DNA from: Fulvimonas sp. R45
Lineage (GTDB): Bacteria; Pseudomonadota; Gammaproteobacteria; Xanthomonadales; Rhodanobacteraceae
Reading direction: 5' to 3'
Assembly (NCBI RefSeq): GCF_030504985.1
Contig: NZ_JASERU010000003.1
Coordinates: 248,001-312,000, forward strand
DNA: 64,000 nucleotides
This document shows, one piece after another, positions 42,806-53,819 of the stretch. Below the pieces are notes generated by a model that searched no databases, was not told the DNA's origin, and was given only the letters and a program-made list of their open reading frames with translations. Each line of letters begins with the position of its first letter. The stretch's first letter is position 1. The position numbers were made by a program, and so were the translations under genes.

Positions 42806-45800
42806 ATGACCATCGCCGCCAAGCATTTCGACCCGCAACTGGGCATCGACATCCACCTGTACGAGATCCCGCCCGATCCCGTGCCGGTGCCGCTGCCCAC
42901 GCCACACATCAGCCTGGTGTTCGATCCGTTCGACTACATCCCCTTCATCGGCGGCACCGTCCACGTCAACGGCATCAAGCGCGCCACCGCCGGCACCGGC
43001 GGCCTGGACGTGCACATCCCCGTCGGCGGCATGTGGGTCCCGCCCATGGAAGTCGCCGAGGGCCCCCAGCCCGACGACCAGCTGTTCATGGGCAGCAAGA
43101 CCGTCGTCGCCGACGGCGCGCCCTTCTCCAGGCTCTGCATGCCCGTGCTCGACTGCAACATGGTCGGCATGGTCCCGCCGGTCCGGCTGAAGAAGCCGAA
43201 GAAGCCCTCGCTCTCGCTGACCCTGCCCACCGCGGTCAACCTGGCCATTCCCACCAACGTCAGCGTGGGCGGCCCGCCCACCATCGACATGGCAGGCCTG
43301 CTGTTCCAGGCCGGCTTCGCCGGTGCGCTGAAAGGCCTCAAGGCGCTGAAGAAGCTCCAGCGCGTCGAGAGCGCGATGGCGAAGTTCAAGGCCTGGCGCA
43401 AGGACAGGTTCGGCCACCTGCCCAGCGGCTTCCTGAAGTGCAAGGTGCTGCGCGCCGAGCCGGTGGACATCCGCGACGGCAGCGTGGTGGTGGAGCACGA
43501 GGACTTCGCCCTCCCCGGCCGCCTGCCGCTGGCGTGGACGCGCGCCTACCGCTCGCGCGAACGCCACGAGGGCCTGTGTGGCCACGGCTGGCACACCCCG
43601 GCCGACCTGCGGCTGGAGATCGACGCCGACGGCGTCGCGGTGTTCGTCGACAGCGCGCGCCACGTGGTGTTTCCGCAGTTGCCCGTCGCCGAGGGCCTCG
43701 AGCACGCGGTGCTCGAACTGGTCGACGGTGCGCGCCTTTACGCCACAGCCGACGAATACCGTGTCCGCACCAAGGGCAACGTGTACTACGCCTTTCGCCG
43801 CCCGCCCGCCAAGGTTGCCCATCTCGATACATTGATCCTGCCGATCGAGCGCATCGAAGACCTGTGCGGTAACCACTGGCGCTTCGAGCGCACCGACGGC
43901 CGCCTCACCCGCATCCAGGAGAGCGGCATCGATGGACTGCAGGGACGTTTCATCGACGTGGCCATGCACGAGGGCCGCATCCGCCAACTGCTGCTGCACG
44001 ATCCCGCCACCGGCCTCAACCACCCGCTGGTGGGTTACGAGCACGACGGCGCCGGCGACCTCGTTGCCGCCCTCGATGCGCTCGGCGCGGCACGCCGCTT
44101 CGAATACGCCGAACACCACCTGGTGCGCCACACCGACCGCACCGGCCTCAGCTTCCACTACGAATACGACGCCCGCCACCAGGTCATCCACGCCTGGGGC
44201 GACGGCGGCCTGTACGACTACCGCTTCCGCTACGACGCCCAGCTGCAGGAAACCGAGGTCACCGACTCGCTCGGCCACGTCTCGCTGGTGAAGTTCGACC
44301 CCGACGGCCTGCCGCTGTGCGAGATCGACCCGCTCGACGGCGTCACCGTGTTCGAGTACGACGACGTCGGCCGCACCACCGCCGTGGTCGACCCGATGGG
44401 CCTGCGCACGGAGTTCGAGTACGACGCGCGCGGCAACCTGCTCGTCCTCACCCGGCCCGACGGCAGCTCCGTGCAGTCGGCCTACGACGCGGACGACCAG
44501 CCGGTCGCCGTCACCGATCCCAATGGTGGGATATGGACGCAGCAATGGGACACTCGTGGGCTGCTTGTGGCTCGATCCACTCCTCTGGATGCGATTTCAC
44601 GCTATGCCTACGACAAGGCGGGGCAATTGCTTGCCTATACCGATCCGCTCGGCGCCACGACGCGGCTCCACTTCGACCGCTACGGCCAACTGAATCACGT
44701 CGTCGACCCATTGGGCATGCGGAGCAGCTACGCGCATGATGCATTGGGGCGCCTCATCCGCATGACGGATGTGATGGGGCAGACGGCTCGGTACACCTAC
44801 GATGCCAAGGGACGGCTGCTCTCCTCGGTTCAACCCGGCGGCGGTATCGTGCGAGTTGAATACGACGCCGAAGACCAACTGCTGCAATATACCGACGAAG
44901 CGGGCGCCGTCACCCGGCTTGAATACTTTGGCATCGGTCAGATCACCAGACGTATCCAGCCCGATGGGCACGCCGTGCAGTATGAGTACGACACCGAAGA
45001 ACGACTCGTTGCCGTCATCAACCAGCGCGGCGAACGACACGAGTTCCATCGCGACCCGCTTGGCCGAATCATCGCGGAAATCGATTACTGGGGACAGCTT
45101 CGCTGCTATCGCTACGACGCCTCAGGGCGCCTTACCGGCATGACCGATCCGCTTGGCCGTACCGTCGACTATGTCACCGATCCATGTGGCCGCATTGTCA
45201 CCAGGACGTTGACCGAACCGGCGCACGACGGGCAGCCGTTCCGGGAAACCTTCCAATACGACCCGTGCGGCCGGCTTGTCGAATTGCGCAATCCGCATCG
45301 TCACGTGCAGCGACGTCTCGATGCCGAAGGCCGCTTGATCGAGGAGATGCAGGATGGTTTCCGTGTCACCAGCGCCTACGACGCCTCCGGACGCCGCATC
45401 CTGCGCGAAAGCGGCGCAGGCAACCGAATCGCTTTCGTCTTCGACGCGTGCGACCAACTTACAGACGTTGCCATCAATGACGAGCCGCCCATTGCCATCG
45501 AACGCGATGGGCTTGGCCGCGCCATCGTCGAACACCTCAGTCCCCAGGTCCGGCGCCAGTTGGACTATGACGAGCGCGGGCTGCTCTCCGCCCAGGTCGT
45601 GCTGAAGGACGAGGCTGCCCTGTTCGACACCGCATACGCCTATGGGCACGGCGGCAATCTCCTCGAGCGCCGCGACAGCGTGCAAGGTACCGACCAGTAC
45701 TCCTACGACCCCATGGGGCGGATCCTGTCGCATACCGATCCGCGCGGAGAGCTTGTTCGCTTCCTCAACGATCCTGCCGGCGACCGTCTCGGCACACGTG

Positions 45801-47458
45801 TGTTCGAGACGCGCATGAGGCAGGCTGTCGGCGGTGGCCAACCGGTTGACGGCTGGACCCGCGAAGGTGATTACGGCGGCTGCCATTACGTCTTCGACCG
45901 CGCGGGCAACCTGGCTCGCCGCGAACATGTCGGGGAATCCGGCCGCCCGGTGCTGCATCTGGCCTGGGATGCCAACCAGCGCCTGACCGAAAGTCATTGG
46001 CAAGGTGGCGAACGCGATGGCGAACGTACCGCCTACGGCTACGATCCGCTTGGCCGTCGCGTCTTCAAGCGCAGCTCGACGCACACCACGTGGTTTTTCT
46101 GGGACGGCAACGTCCTGCTGGGCGAAGTGAGTCATGCGAACGGCGCTCCGGGCGCTCCCCCGATACCCGATGCCGGCAACGTGATCGACTTCGTCTCGGC
46201 CAGAAAGCGAAAGACCGCGTTCGAGGCGCTGCACAAGCACGCGCGCGAGTACGTCTGCTATCCCGGCAGCTTCGTGCCACTGGCGCTTGTCGATCGCGGT
46301 CCGGCGGATAGCGCTGCGGCCCCGTCGGCTGCCGTCGGAGAACGCCCTGCCCGCGGGGATCGACACGCGATTGCCGTTCGTTCCCCCGGCCGGCGCACGG
46401 GCATGTCTACCTCCGGCGGGCTGGGGCGCCTGGGCGGCACGCCACCGGACCCATCCACAGCGAATACCACACCAAACGTCCCGGCTGGCTCCAAGACCAT
46501 GGTACTTGGGGGCCTCCATGGCATCACGCTGGGCGGCGAAGCGGGAACGCCAACCACAGCGACGCCAATGCCACCGGCATCCGGATCGACGCCGGCCGCC
46601 CCCCGGATCGAAGCGTCCGGTGTCGGCCGGACCGGCGTCGCGGAAACTGCAGCGCAGGCTCCCGCGGATTACCCGCCGACTGCGCCTCGTGTGTTCCATT
46701 ACCACACCGATCCCAATGGCTGCCCCACCCGGATCACCGATCCAACCGGCCATGTCGTCTGGTCCGCCAGCTACTCGGCATGGGGGGCGATCGCCAAGCT
46801 GCACGCAGCCGAACTGGACAACCCCCTTCGCCTTCAGGGCCAGTACTTCGACACGGAAACCGGGCTGCATTACAACCGCTATCGTTACTACAGCCCTGCG
46901 CTTGGACAGTTTGTCGGACAGGATCCCACGGGATTTGCCGGCGGCATCAACTTCTACGCCTATGCGGTGAATCCACTCGGCTGGATCGACCCCATGGGCC
47001 TGATGCCGTGGGGAATGAATGGCGCCACGGCAAGAATCTGGGTGATCGACGACCATGGCGTCGTCGACTCGAGGGTGTTCAAGAGCATTCCGCGGGTGCA
47101 CCACGCCGAAATCAACGGGCTCAACTGGTTCATTCGCGACGGTGGTGGCCTGAATGGCAAACATGTCGTGATCAGTGATGTCGTCGGCGATTTCAAGTCG
47201 GATGGCGTCCTGCCGGTGCCGATCTGCAAGAATTGCCGCAGCGACATCTTCAGTGAACTGCAACGTGGTGGAGCCGCCAGCGTCACCTTCCCGAAGACGG
47301 TAAGCAATGAGGTACTCGACTACATCACCATCGACGCGAAGGACTTTGCCGAGGTCGGCCGGCAAATGCGCGAGATCCGCGACATGGATATCGCCGACAA
47401 CCAGAAAGCCAAGCGCGCGTGGCCCATCCTCGAGGCATTCAATTCATGCAGGAAATAA
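42806..47458 (+). CDS. Type VI secretion Rhs effector with C-terminal deaminase-like toxin domain
   Basis: A 1550-residue polymorphic toxin. Residues 1-190: PAAR-like tip domain (FIGGTVHVNGIKRATAGTG). From about 200: DUF6531 (EPVDIRDGSVVVEHEDFALPG) and YD/RHS repeats forming the cocoon, to about 1110. Then a Pro/Ser/Thr linker (about 1123-1295), the final repeats, and the conserved core end (DPTGFAGG at 1373, DPMGL at 1395). The last 150 residues are unrelated to the core and contain HAE (1433-1435) and PICKNC (C1474, C1477), the zinc and catalytic-Glu pattern of nucleic-acid deaminases. An immunity gene overlaps its end. G+C and codon use drop after about residue 571. Confidence 0.9.
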   Translation: MTIAAKHFDPQLGIDIHLYEIPPDPVPVPLPTPHISLVFDPFDYIPFIGGTVHVNGIKRATAGTGGLDVHIPVGGMWVPPMEVAEGPQPDDQLFMGSKTVVADGAPFSRLCMPVLDCNMVGMVPPVRLKKPKKPSLSLTLPTAVNLAIPTNVSVGGPPTIDMAGLLFQAGFAGALKGLKALKKLQRVESAMAKFKAWRKDRFGHLPSGFLKCKVLRAEPVDIRDGSVVVEHEDFALPGRLPLAWTRAYRSRERHEGLCGHGWHTPADLRLEIDADGVAVFVDSARHVVFPQLPVAEGLEHAVLELVDGARLYATADEYRVRTKGNVYYAFRRPPAKVAHLDTLILPIERIEDLCGNHWRFERTDGRLTRIQESGIDGLQGRFIDVAMHEGRIRQLLLHDPATGLNHPLVGYEHDGAGDLVAALDALGAARRFEYAEHHLVRHTDRTGLSFHYEYDARHQVIHAWGDGGLYDYRFRYDAQLQETEVTDSLGHVSLVKFDPDGLPLCEIDPLDGVTVFEYDDVGRTTAVVDPMGLRTEFEYDARGNLLVLTRPDGSSVQSAYDADDQPVAVTDPNGGIWTQQWDTRGLLVARSTPLDAISRYAYDKAGQLLAYTDPLGATTRLHFDRYGQLNHVVDPLGMRSSYAHDALGRLIRMTDVMGQTARYTYDAKGRLLSSVQPGGGIVRVEYDAEDQLLQYTDEAGAVTRLEYFGIGQITRRIQPDGHAVQYEYDTEERLVAVINQRGERHEFHRDPLGRIIAEIDYWGQLRCYRYDASGRLTGMTDPLGRTVDYVTDPCGRIVTRTLTEPAHDGQPFRETFQYDPCGRLVELRNPHRHVQRRLDAEGRLIEEMQDGFRVTSAYDASGRRILRESGAGNRIAFVFDACDQLTDVAINDEPPIAIERDGLGRAIVEHLSPQVRRQLDYDERGLLSAQVVLKDEAALFDTAYAYGHGGNLLERRDSVQGTDQYSYDPMGRILSHTDPRGELVRFLNDPAGDRLGTRVFETRMRQAVGGGQPVDGWTREGDYGGCHYVFDRAGNLARREHVGESGRPVLHLAWDANQRLTESHWQGGERDGERTAYGYDPLGRRVFKRSSTHTTWFFWDGNVLLGEVSHANGAPGAPPIPDAGNVIDFVSARKRKTAFEALHKHAREYVCYPGSFVPLALVDRGPADSAAAPSAAVGERPARGDRHAIAVRSPGRRTGMSTSGGLGRLGGTPPDPSTANTTPNVPAGSKTMVLGGLHGITLGGEAGTPTTATPMPPASGSTPAAPRIEASGVGRTGVAETAAQAPADYPPTAPRVFHYHTDPNGCPTRITDPTGHVVWSASYSAWGAIAKLHAAELDNPLRLQGQYFDTETGLHYNRYRYYSPALGQFVGQDPTGFAGGINFYAYAVNPLGWIDPMGLMPWGMNGATARIWVIDDHGVVDSRVFKSIPRVHHAEINGLNWFIRDGGGLNGKHVVISDVVGDFKSDGVLPVPICKNCRSDIFSELQRGGAASVTFPKTVSNEVLDYITIDAKDFAEVGRQMREIRDMDIADNQKAKRAWPILEAFNSCRK

Positions 47459-48051
47459 GCAACCCGGAATACTCGGCCTTCATCTATATCCCTCGCGCCA
47501 AGGACCTTCGATTGGTCGTCGATGTTGGCCTGAATCTGGTCGAGCCCGCGGGCTTCACCTTTGACGTCAACCCTTACGGAGATCCGGATTTCCGACCGGT
47601 CACCCGTGTGGAGGTCGATGCCGGACGTACCAGCCTGAACTTCGAGGTCCTCACGCAGGACGGGCCCGAAGCCTTCCGCGTGCAATCCTCGAACCCGTGC
47701 GACCGGGAACTTTTCGATGCCATCGACCAGGCTAGGGAAAGTGGTTTCAAATTCCATGCCGACGATGAAGACAGGGTCGAGATCGTGTTCCATCATGGCG
47801 TGCTCGACTCGCTCGATATCGGGCGGCACGAACAGGGCGACATCGAGGATTACATCACGCTGATCCTTCGCGATGGCGAATGGCTCTACGTCCGCGGCAA
47901 TCCTTCGCAACGGATCCCCGTGAAGCAGGTACGCATGCAGGACCGGACGCTGACATGCGTCTCGGCCGCGGGCCCCTTGCAATACCAGCTTCGCAACCAG
48001 CCTTTCGTCGTCCGGCTGGTCGATCGGCTGCTCGTGGCGGCGCAGGCCTAG
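47446..48051 (+). CDS. Candidate immunity protein for the Rhs toxin
   Basis: A 201-residue cytoplasmic protein with no signal peptide and no family I recognise. It is acidic (DDEDRVE, EQGDIEDY, PYGDPDF) and has a beta-strand-rich look, as expected of a protein that plugs a basic nucleic-acid-binding toxin. The ATG at 47446 lies 13 bases inside the Rhs gene, in another frame, preceded by GAGGCATTCAATTC; the longer GTG-started frame at 47419 is less likely. Its codon use matches the lower-G+C 3' part of the rhs gene, so toxin and immunity were probably acquired together. Confidence 0.8.
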   Translation: MQEISNPEYSAFIYIPRAKDLRLVVDVGLNLVEPAGFTFDVNPYGDPDFRPVTRVEVDAGRTSLNFEVLTQDGPEAFRVQSSNPCDRELFDAIDQARESGFKFHADDEDRVEIVFHHGVLDSLDIGRHEQGDIEDYITLILRDGEWLYVRGNPSQRIPVKQVRMQDRTLTCVSAAGPLQYQLRNQPFVVRLVDRLLVAAQA

Positions 48052-48105
48052 GGAGGCTTCAACCGGCTTCACGCCTGGCCATCGGCCATGCGTTTGCCCA
48101 CGGAG

Positions 48106-48756
48106 TCACCCGCCTGCGTAGGGCGCGAGCAAGGCTGGATTGCCGAGCAGGCCCGAAGGCAGCAGGTAATGCGGCGTGAGTCCGGAAGCGAGCAGTTCGC
48201 GTACCCGGGTCGCGGAGATGTCCAGCGGAGTGATCGGCAGCGCGGCTATGAGACCGGCAGGCGCTTCGCGCAAGGCTGTGGGCGCAGCGACTTTGCAGAT
48301 GCCGTCCTGGCCGCCCGATACCGGAAGCCATGCCGACTCCGCCCCCGGCCGCGTCAGCACGCCGACGTGAGCCAAGTCGAACAGCTCGCGCCAGCGGTGC
48401 CAGGTCGGCAGGCCGGCGAAGGCGTCCTCGCCCAGCAGCAGCACCAGCGGGCGGTCGCCCTGCTCGGCGCGCAGTTCGGCCAGGGTGTCGACGGTGTAGG
48501 ACGGTCCTTCGCGTTCCAGCTCGCGCGTGTCCAGGGTCAGCCGCGACTGGCCGTGCAGGGCGGCGCGGAGCATGGCCACGCGCTGCTGCGCGCTGGCGAC
48601 CGGCGGCGGCCGGTGCGGGGGCACGTTGGCCGGCATCAGGCGGACGTCGGCGTCGAGCAGTTCGGCGGCTTCCCAGGCGGCGTTGAGATGGCCGATGTGC
48701 ACCGGGTCGAAGGTGCCGCCGAGGATGGCCAGGGGTTTGGAGTGGATGTTCGGCAA
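48106..48756 (-). CDS. nadD: Nicotinate-nucleotide adenylyltransferase NadD
   Basis: Joins ATP and nicotinate mononucleotide to deamido-NAD; essential NAD synthesis step. The 216-residue protein begins LAILGGTFDPVHIGHL (nucleotidyltransferase GTFDPVHxGH), with PPHRPPP and the closing ISATRVREL (ISSTxxR motif). The TTG at 48756 is chosen: the open frame runs 17 codons further, but those bases are a palindromic repeat (48766-48804), not family sequence. It follows holA, as usual, but its usual downstream partner rsfS is 19.5 kb away. Confidence 0.93.
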   Translation of the reverse strand: MPNIHSKPLAILGGTFDPVHIGHLNAAWEAAELLDADVRLMPANVPPHRPPPVASAQQRVAMLRAALHGQSRLTLDTRELEREGPSYTVDTLAELRAEQGDRPLVLLLGEDAFAGLPTWHRWRELFDLAHVGVLTRPGAESAWLPVSGGQDGICKVAAPTALREAPAGLIAALPITPLDISATRVRELLASGLTPHYLLPSGLLGNPALLAPYAGG

Positions 48757-48765
48757 GAGTGGGTT

Positions 48766-48804
48766 ACCCCTCCCCAGCCCTCCCCTGCGCGCAGGGGAGG
48801 GAGA
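48766..48804. repeat. CCCTCCCCTGCGCGCAGGGGAGGG palindrome between holA and nadD
   Basis: A hairpin unit (CCCTCCCCTGCG / CGCAGGGGAGGG) with a CCCCTCCCCAGC flank, fitting snugly in the 78-base gap. The same unit occurs twice at 57.84-57.95 kb and a shorter version lies inside leuS. Confidence 0.75.
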
Positions 48805-48834
48805 CAAGCGGGCTCCGGCTGACGGGGGCGGCGT

Positions 48835-49851
48835 TCATGCCAACGCCACTGCCGCCCGCGGTTCGGCGATGGCGGCGACCAGGCGCTCGGCCTCCTGCCA
48901 CGGCTCGCCCGCTTCGCGGCCCTTGGCCATGCGGTCGATGCGCGAGGCGCGGGCGAGGCACGCCAGCCAGTGTTCGCGCGGAGCGCGGCGCAGGGCCTTG
49001 CGGAACAGTTGCTCGCGCGCGGGCCACAGGCGCTCGGCGCGGGCCTGCGCGGCGAAGTCGCGGGCGTTGGCCAGCCGCAATGCCAGCTGCAGCTGGTTGA
49101 CCAGCCAGCCCATCAGGCCGATCAGTTCCTCGCCTTCGGCGCGCAGGCCCGCGAGGATGCGCAGCGCGCGCGCGCCATCGCCGGCGAAGGCGGCGTCGGT
49201 GAGCTTGAAGGCGTCGTAGCGGGCACTGTCGGCGACCAGGTCTTCCATCGCGGTGGCGTCGATGCGCGTGCCGTCGCCGCCGCGCAGCACGGCGAGCTTG
49301 TCGATTTCCTGCGCGGCGGCGAGCAGGTTGCCTTCCACCCGTTCGGCCAGCAGGGCCACGGCGTCCGGCGTCGCCGACAGGCCGCGCGAGGCGAGCCGGG
49401 CGCCCACCCAGGCGCCCCATTCGCTCGGCCGGGGCGCGTTGAACACCACCATCGCGCCGGCGGTGTCGATCTTCTTGCTCCACGCGCCTTCGTGCTTGCT
49501 GCTCCACGTGGTGGCGGTGACCAGCAGGGCCACGTCGGGGGGCGGGTCGGCGCAGAACTCGGTGAGCGCGGCGGCGCCGTCCTTGCCGGGGCGCCCGCCG
49601 GGCAGGCGCAGGTCGATCAGCCGGCGCGTGGCGAACAGCGACATGCCGGCGCCGGCGCGGGCCAGGTCGTTCCAGTCGAAGTGCGGGCCGGCGTCGAGTA
49701 CGTCGCGCTCGGTATAGCCGAGCTTGCGCGCCTGCGCACGCAGCGCGTCGGCGGCCTCCAGCACCAGCAGTTCCTCGCCCGCCAGCAGGTAGACCGGGCA
49801 CAGGCCGTCGGCCGCCAGCGCCTTCTGCCATTGCGCAGGATTGAGCGGCAC
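48835..49851 (-). CDS. holA: DNA polymerase III delta subunit
   Basis: A 338-residue clamp-loader subunit (HolA), which opens the beta clamp. It has the AAA+-like N-terminal fold (CPVYLLAGEELLVLEAADALR), LFATRRLIDLRLP, and the lid and C-terminal helical domain (VEGNLLAAAQEIDKLAVL, LMGWLVNQLQLALRLA). As usual for delta, it lacks a complete ATP-binding site. GTG start at 49851, 9 bases after the lptE stop. Confidence 0.94.
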   Translation of the reverse strand: MPLNPAQWQKALAADGLCPVYLLAGEELLVLEAADALRAQARKLGYTERDVLDAGPHFDWNDLARAGAGMSLFATRRLIDLRLPGGRPGKDGAAALTEFCADPPPDVALLVTATTWSSKHEGAWSKKIDTAGAMVVFNAPRPSEWGAWVGARLASRGLSATPDAVALLAERVEGNLLAAAQEIDKLAVLRGGDGTRIDATAMEDLVADSARYDAFKLTDAAFAGDGARALRILAGLRAEGEELIGLMGWLVNQLQLALRLANARDFAAQARAERLWPAREQLFRKALRRAPREHWLACLARASRIDRMAKGREAGEPWQEAERLVAAIAEPRAAVALA

Positions 49852-49860
49852 GGCCGCGGC

Positions 49861-53180
<3,320 letters not shown>

Positions 53181-53216
53181 CTAGCAGAACGGCGGCCTGT
53201 CGGGGCCGATGGGCGC

Positions 53217-53819
53217 TCAGCCGGCGGGGCAGGTCGCCTGCCCCGCCGCCAGCGCGCGGGCCGCCCCGGCGATGCCCGCGGCCAGCGCCGCCAGGGCGCG
53301 CTGGTGGCCGGCCACCAGCGCATCGAAGCCCTCGCCCACGTTTTCCTCCACCCGGCTGGTGCAGGCCAGGGGCGCGCCGCCCTGCAGCGCGCGCACGCTC
53401 CAGGTCGCGTCGATCAGCGCGTAACGGCCGGGCACGGAGTCGAAGCGGCGCAGGTCCACCTTGATGCGCAACACCGGCCCGTTGCCCGCGGGCAGGCCGG
53501 TGACGTCCTGCGCGCCCAGTTCGCGCGACAGGTCGGCGGACAGCGCGCCGCGCACCTCGTCGGCCAGTGGCGCGATCCAGCGCCGCCCCTGCAGCACCGC
53601 CACGCCCTGGCCGCCCTCGCGCACCACCAGCTGCGGCTGGTCCACCTGCGCCGGGATGCCCACCGGCAGCAGCTCGAAGCGCAGCGGCGCCGACGCGGCG
53701 GCCGGCGCCGGCGCGGGCGGTGCCGGCGCGACCAGGGTGTAGTAGTGCATCGGCGCCGAGGCGCAGGCGGCCAGCGCGGCGGCCAGCACGGCGGCGACGG
53801 AATGACGCGGGCGGATCAT
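53217..53819 (-). CDS. pqiC: PqiC-type outer-membrane lipoprotein
   Basis: A 200-residue lipoprotein of the ABC-transport auxiliary (DUF330/PqiC) family. Lipobox LAACAS with Cys at 19, then MHYYTLVAP as in the family, and a Pro/Ala linker. In E. coli PqiC forms a ring in the outer membrane that receives lipid from the PqiB tunnel. Start overlaps the pqiB stop by 4 bases. Last gene of the pqi operon. Confidence 0.88.
   Translation of the reverse strand: MIRPRHSVAAVLAAALAACASAPMHYYTLVAPAPPAPAPAAASAPLRFELLPVGIPAQVDQPQLVVREGGQGVAVLQGRRWIAPLADEVRGALSADLSRELGAQDVTGLPAGNGPVLRIKVDLRRFDSVPGRYALIDATWSVRALQGGAPLACTSRVEENVGEGFDALVAGHQRALAALAAGIAGAARALAAGQATCPAG

Noticed and set aside
45122-47365. 747-codon minus-strand frame inside rhs
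   Set aside because: Antisense to the Rhs repeats and toxin domain, whose plus-strand reading is intact and motif-rich.
42806-47458. Possible frameshift in rhs near 44.5 kb
   Set aside because: The change there is in composition only; the frame stays open and YD repeats continue on both sides.
28567-48105. Classical genomic island with integrase and attachment sites
   Set aside because: No integrase, tRNA gene or flanking direct repeat was seen; only the split of the conserved gene order argues for insertion.
48757-48807. N-terminal extension of NadD
   Set aside because: The extra codons are the palindromic repeat between holA and nadD and do not resemble NadD.
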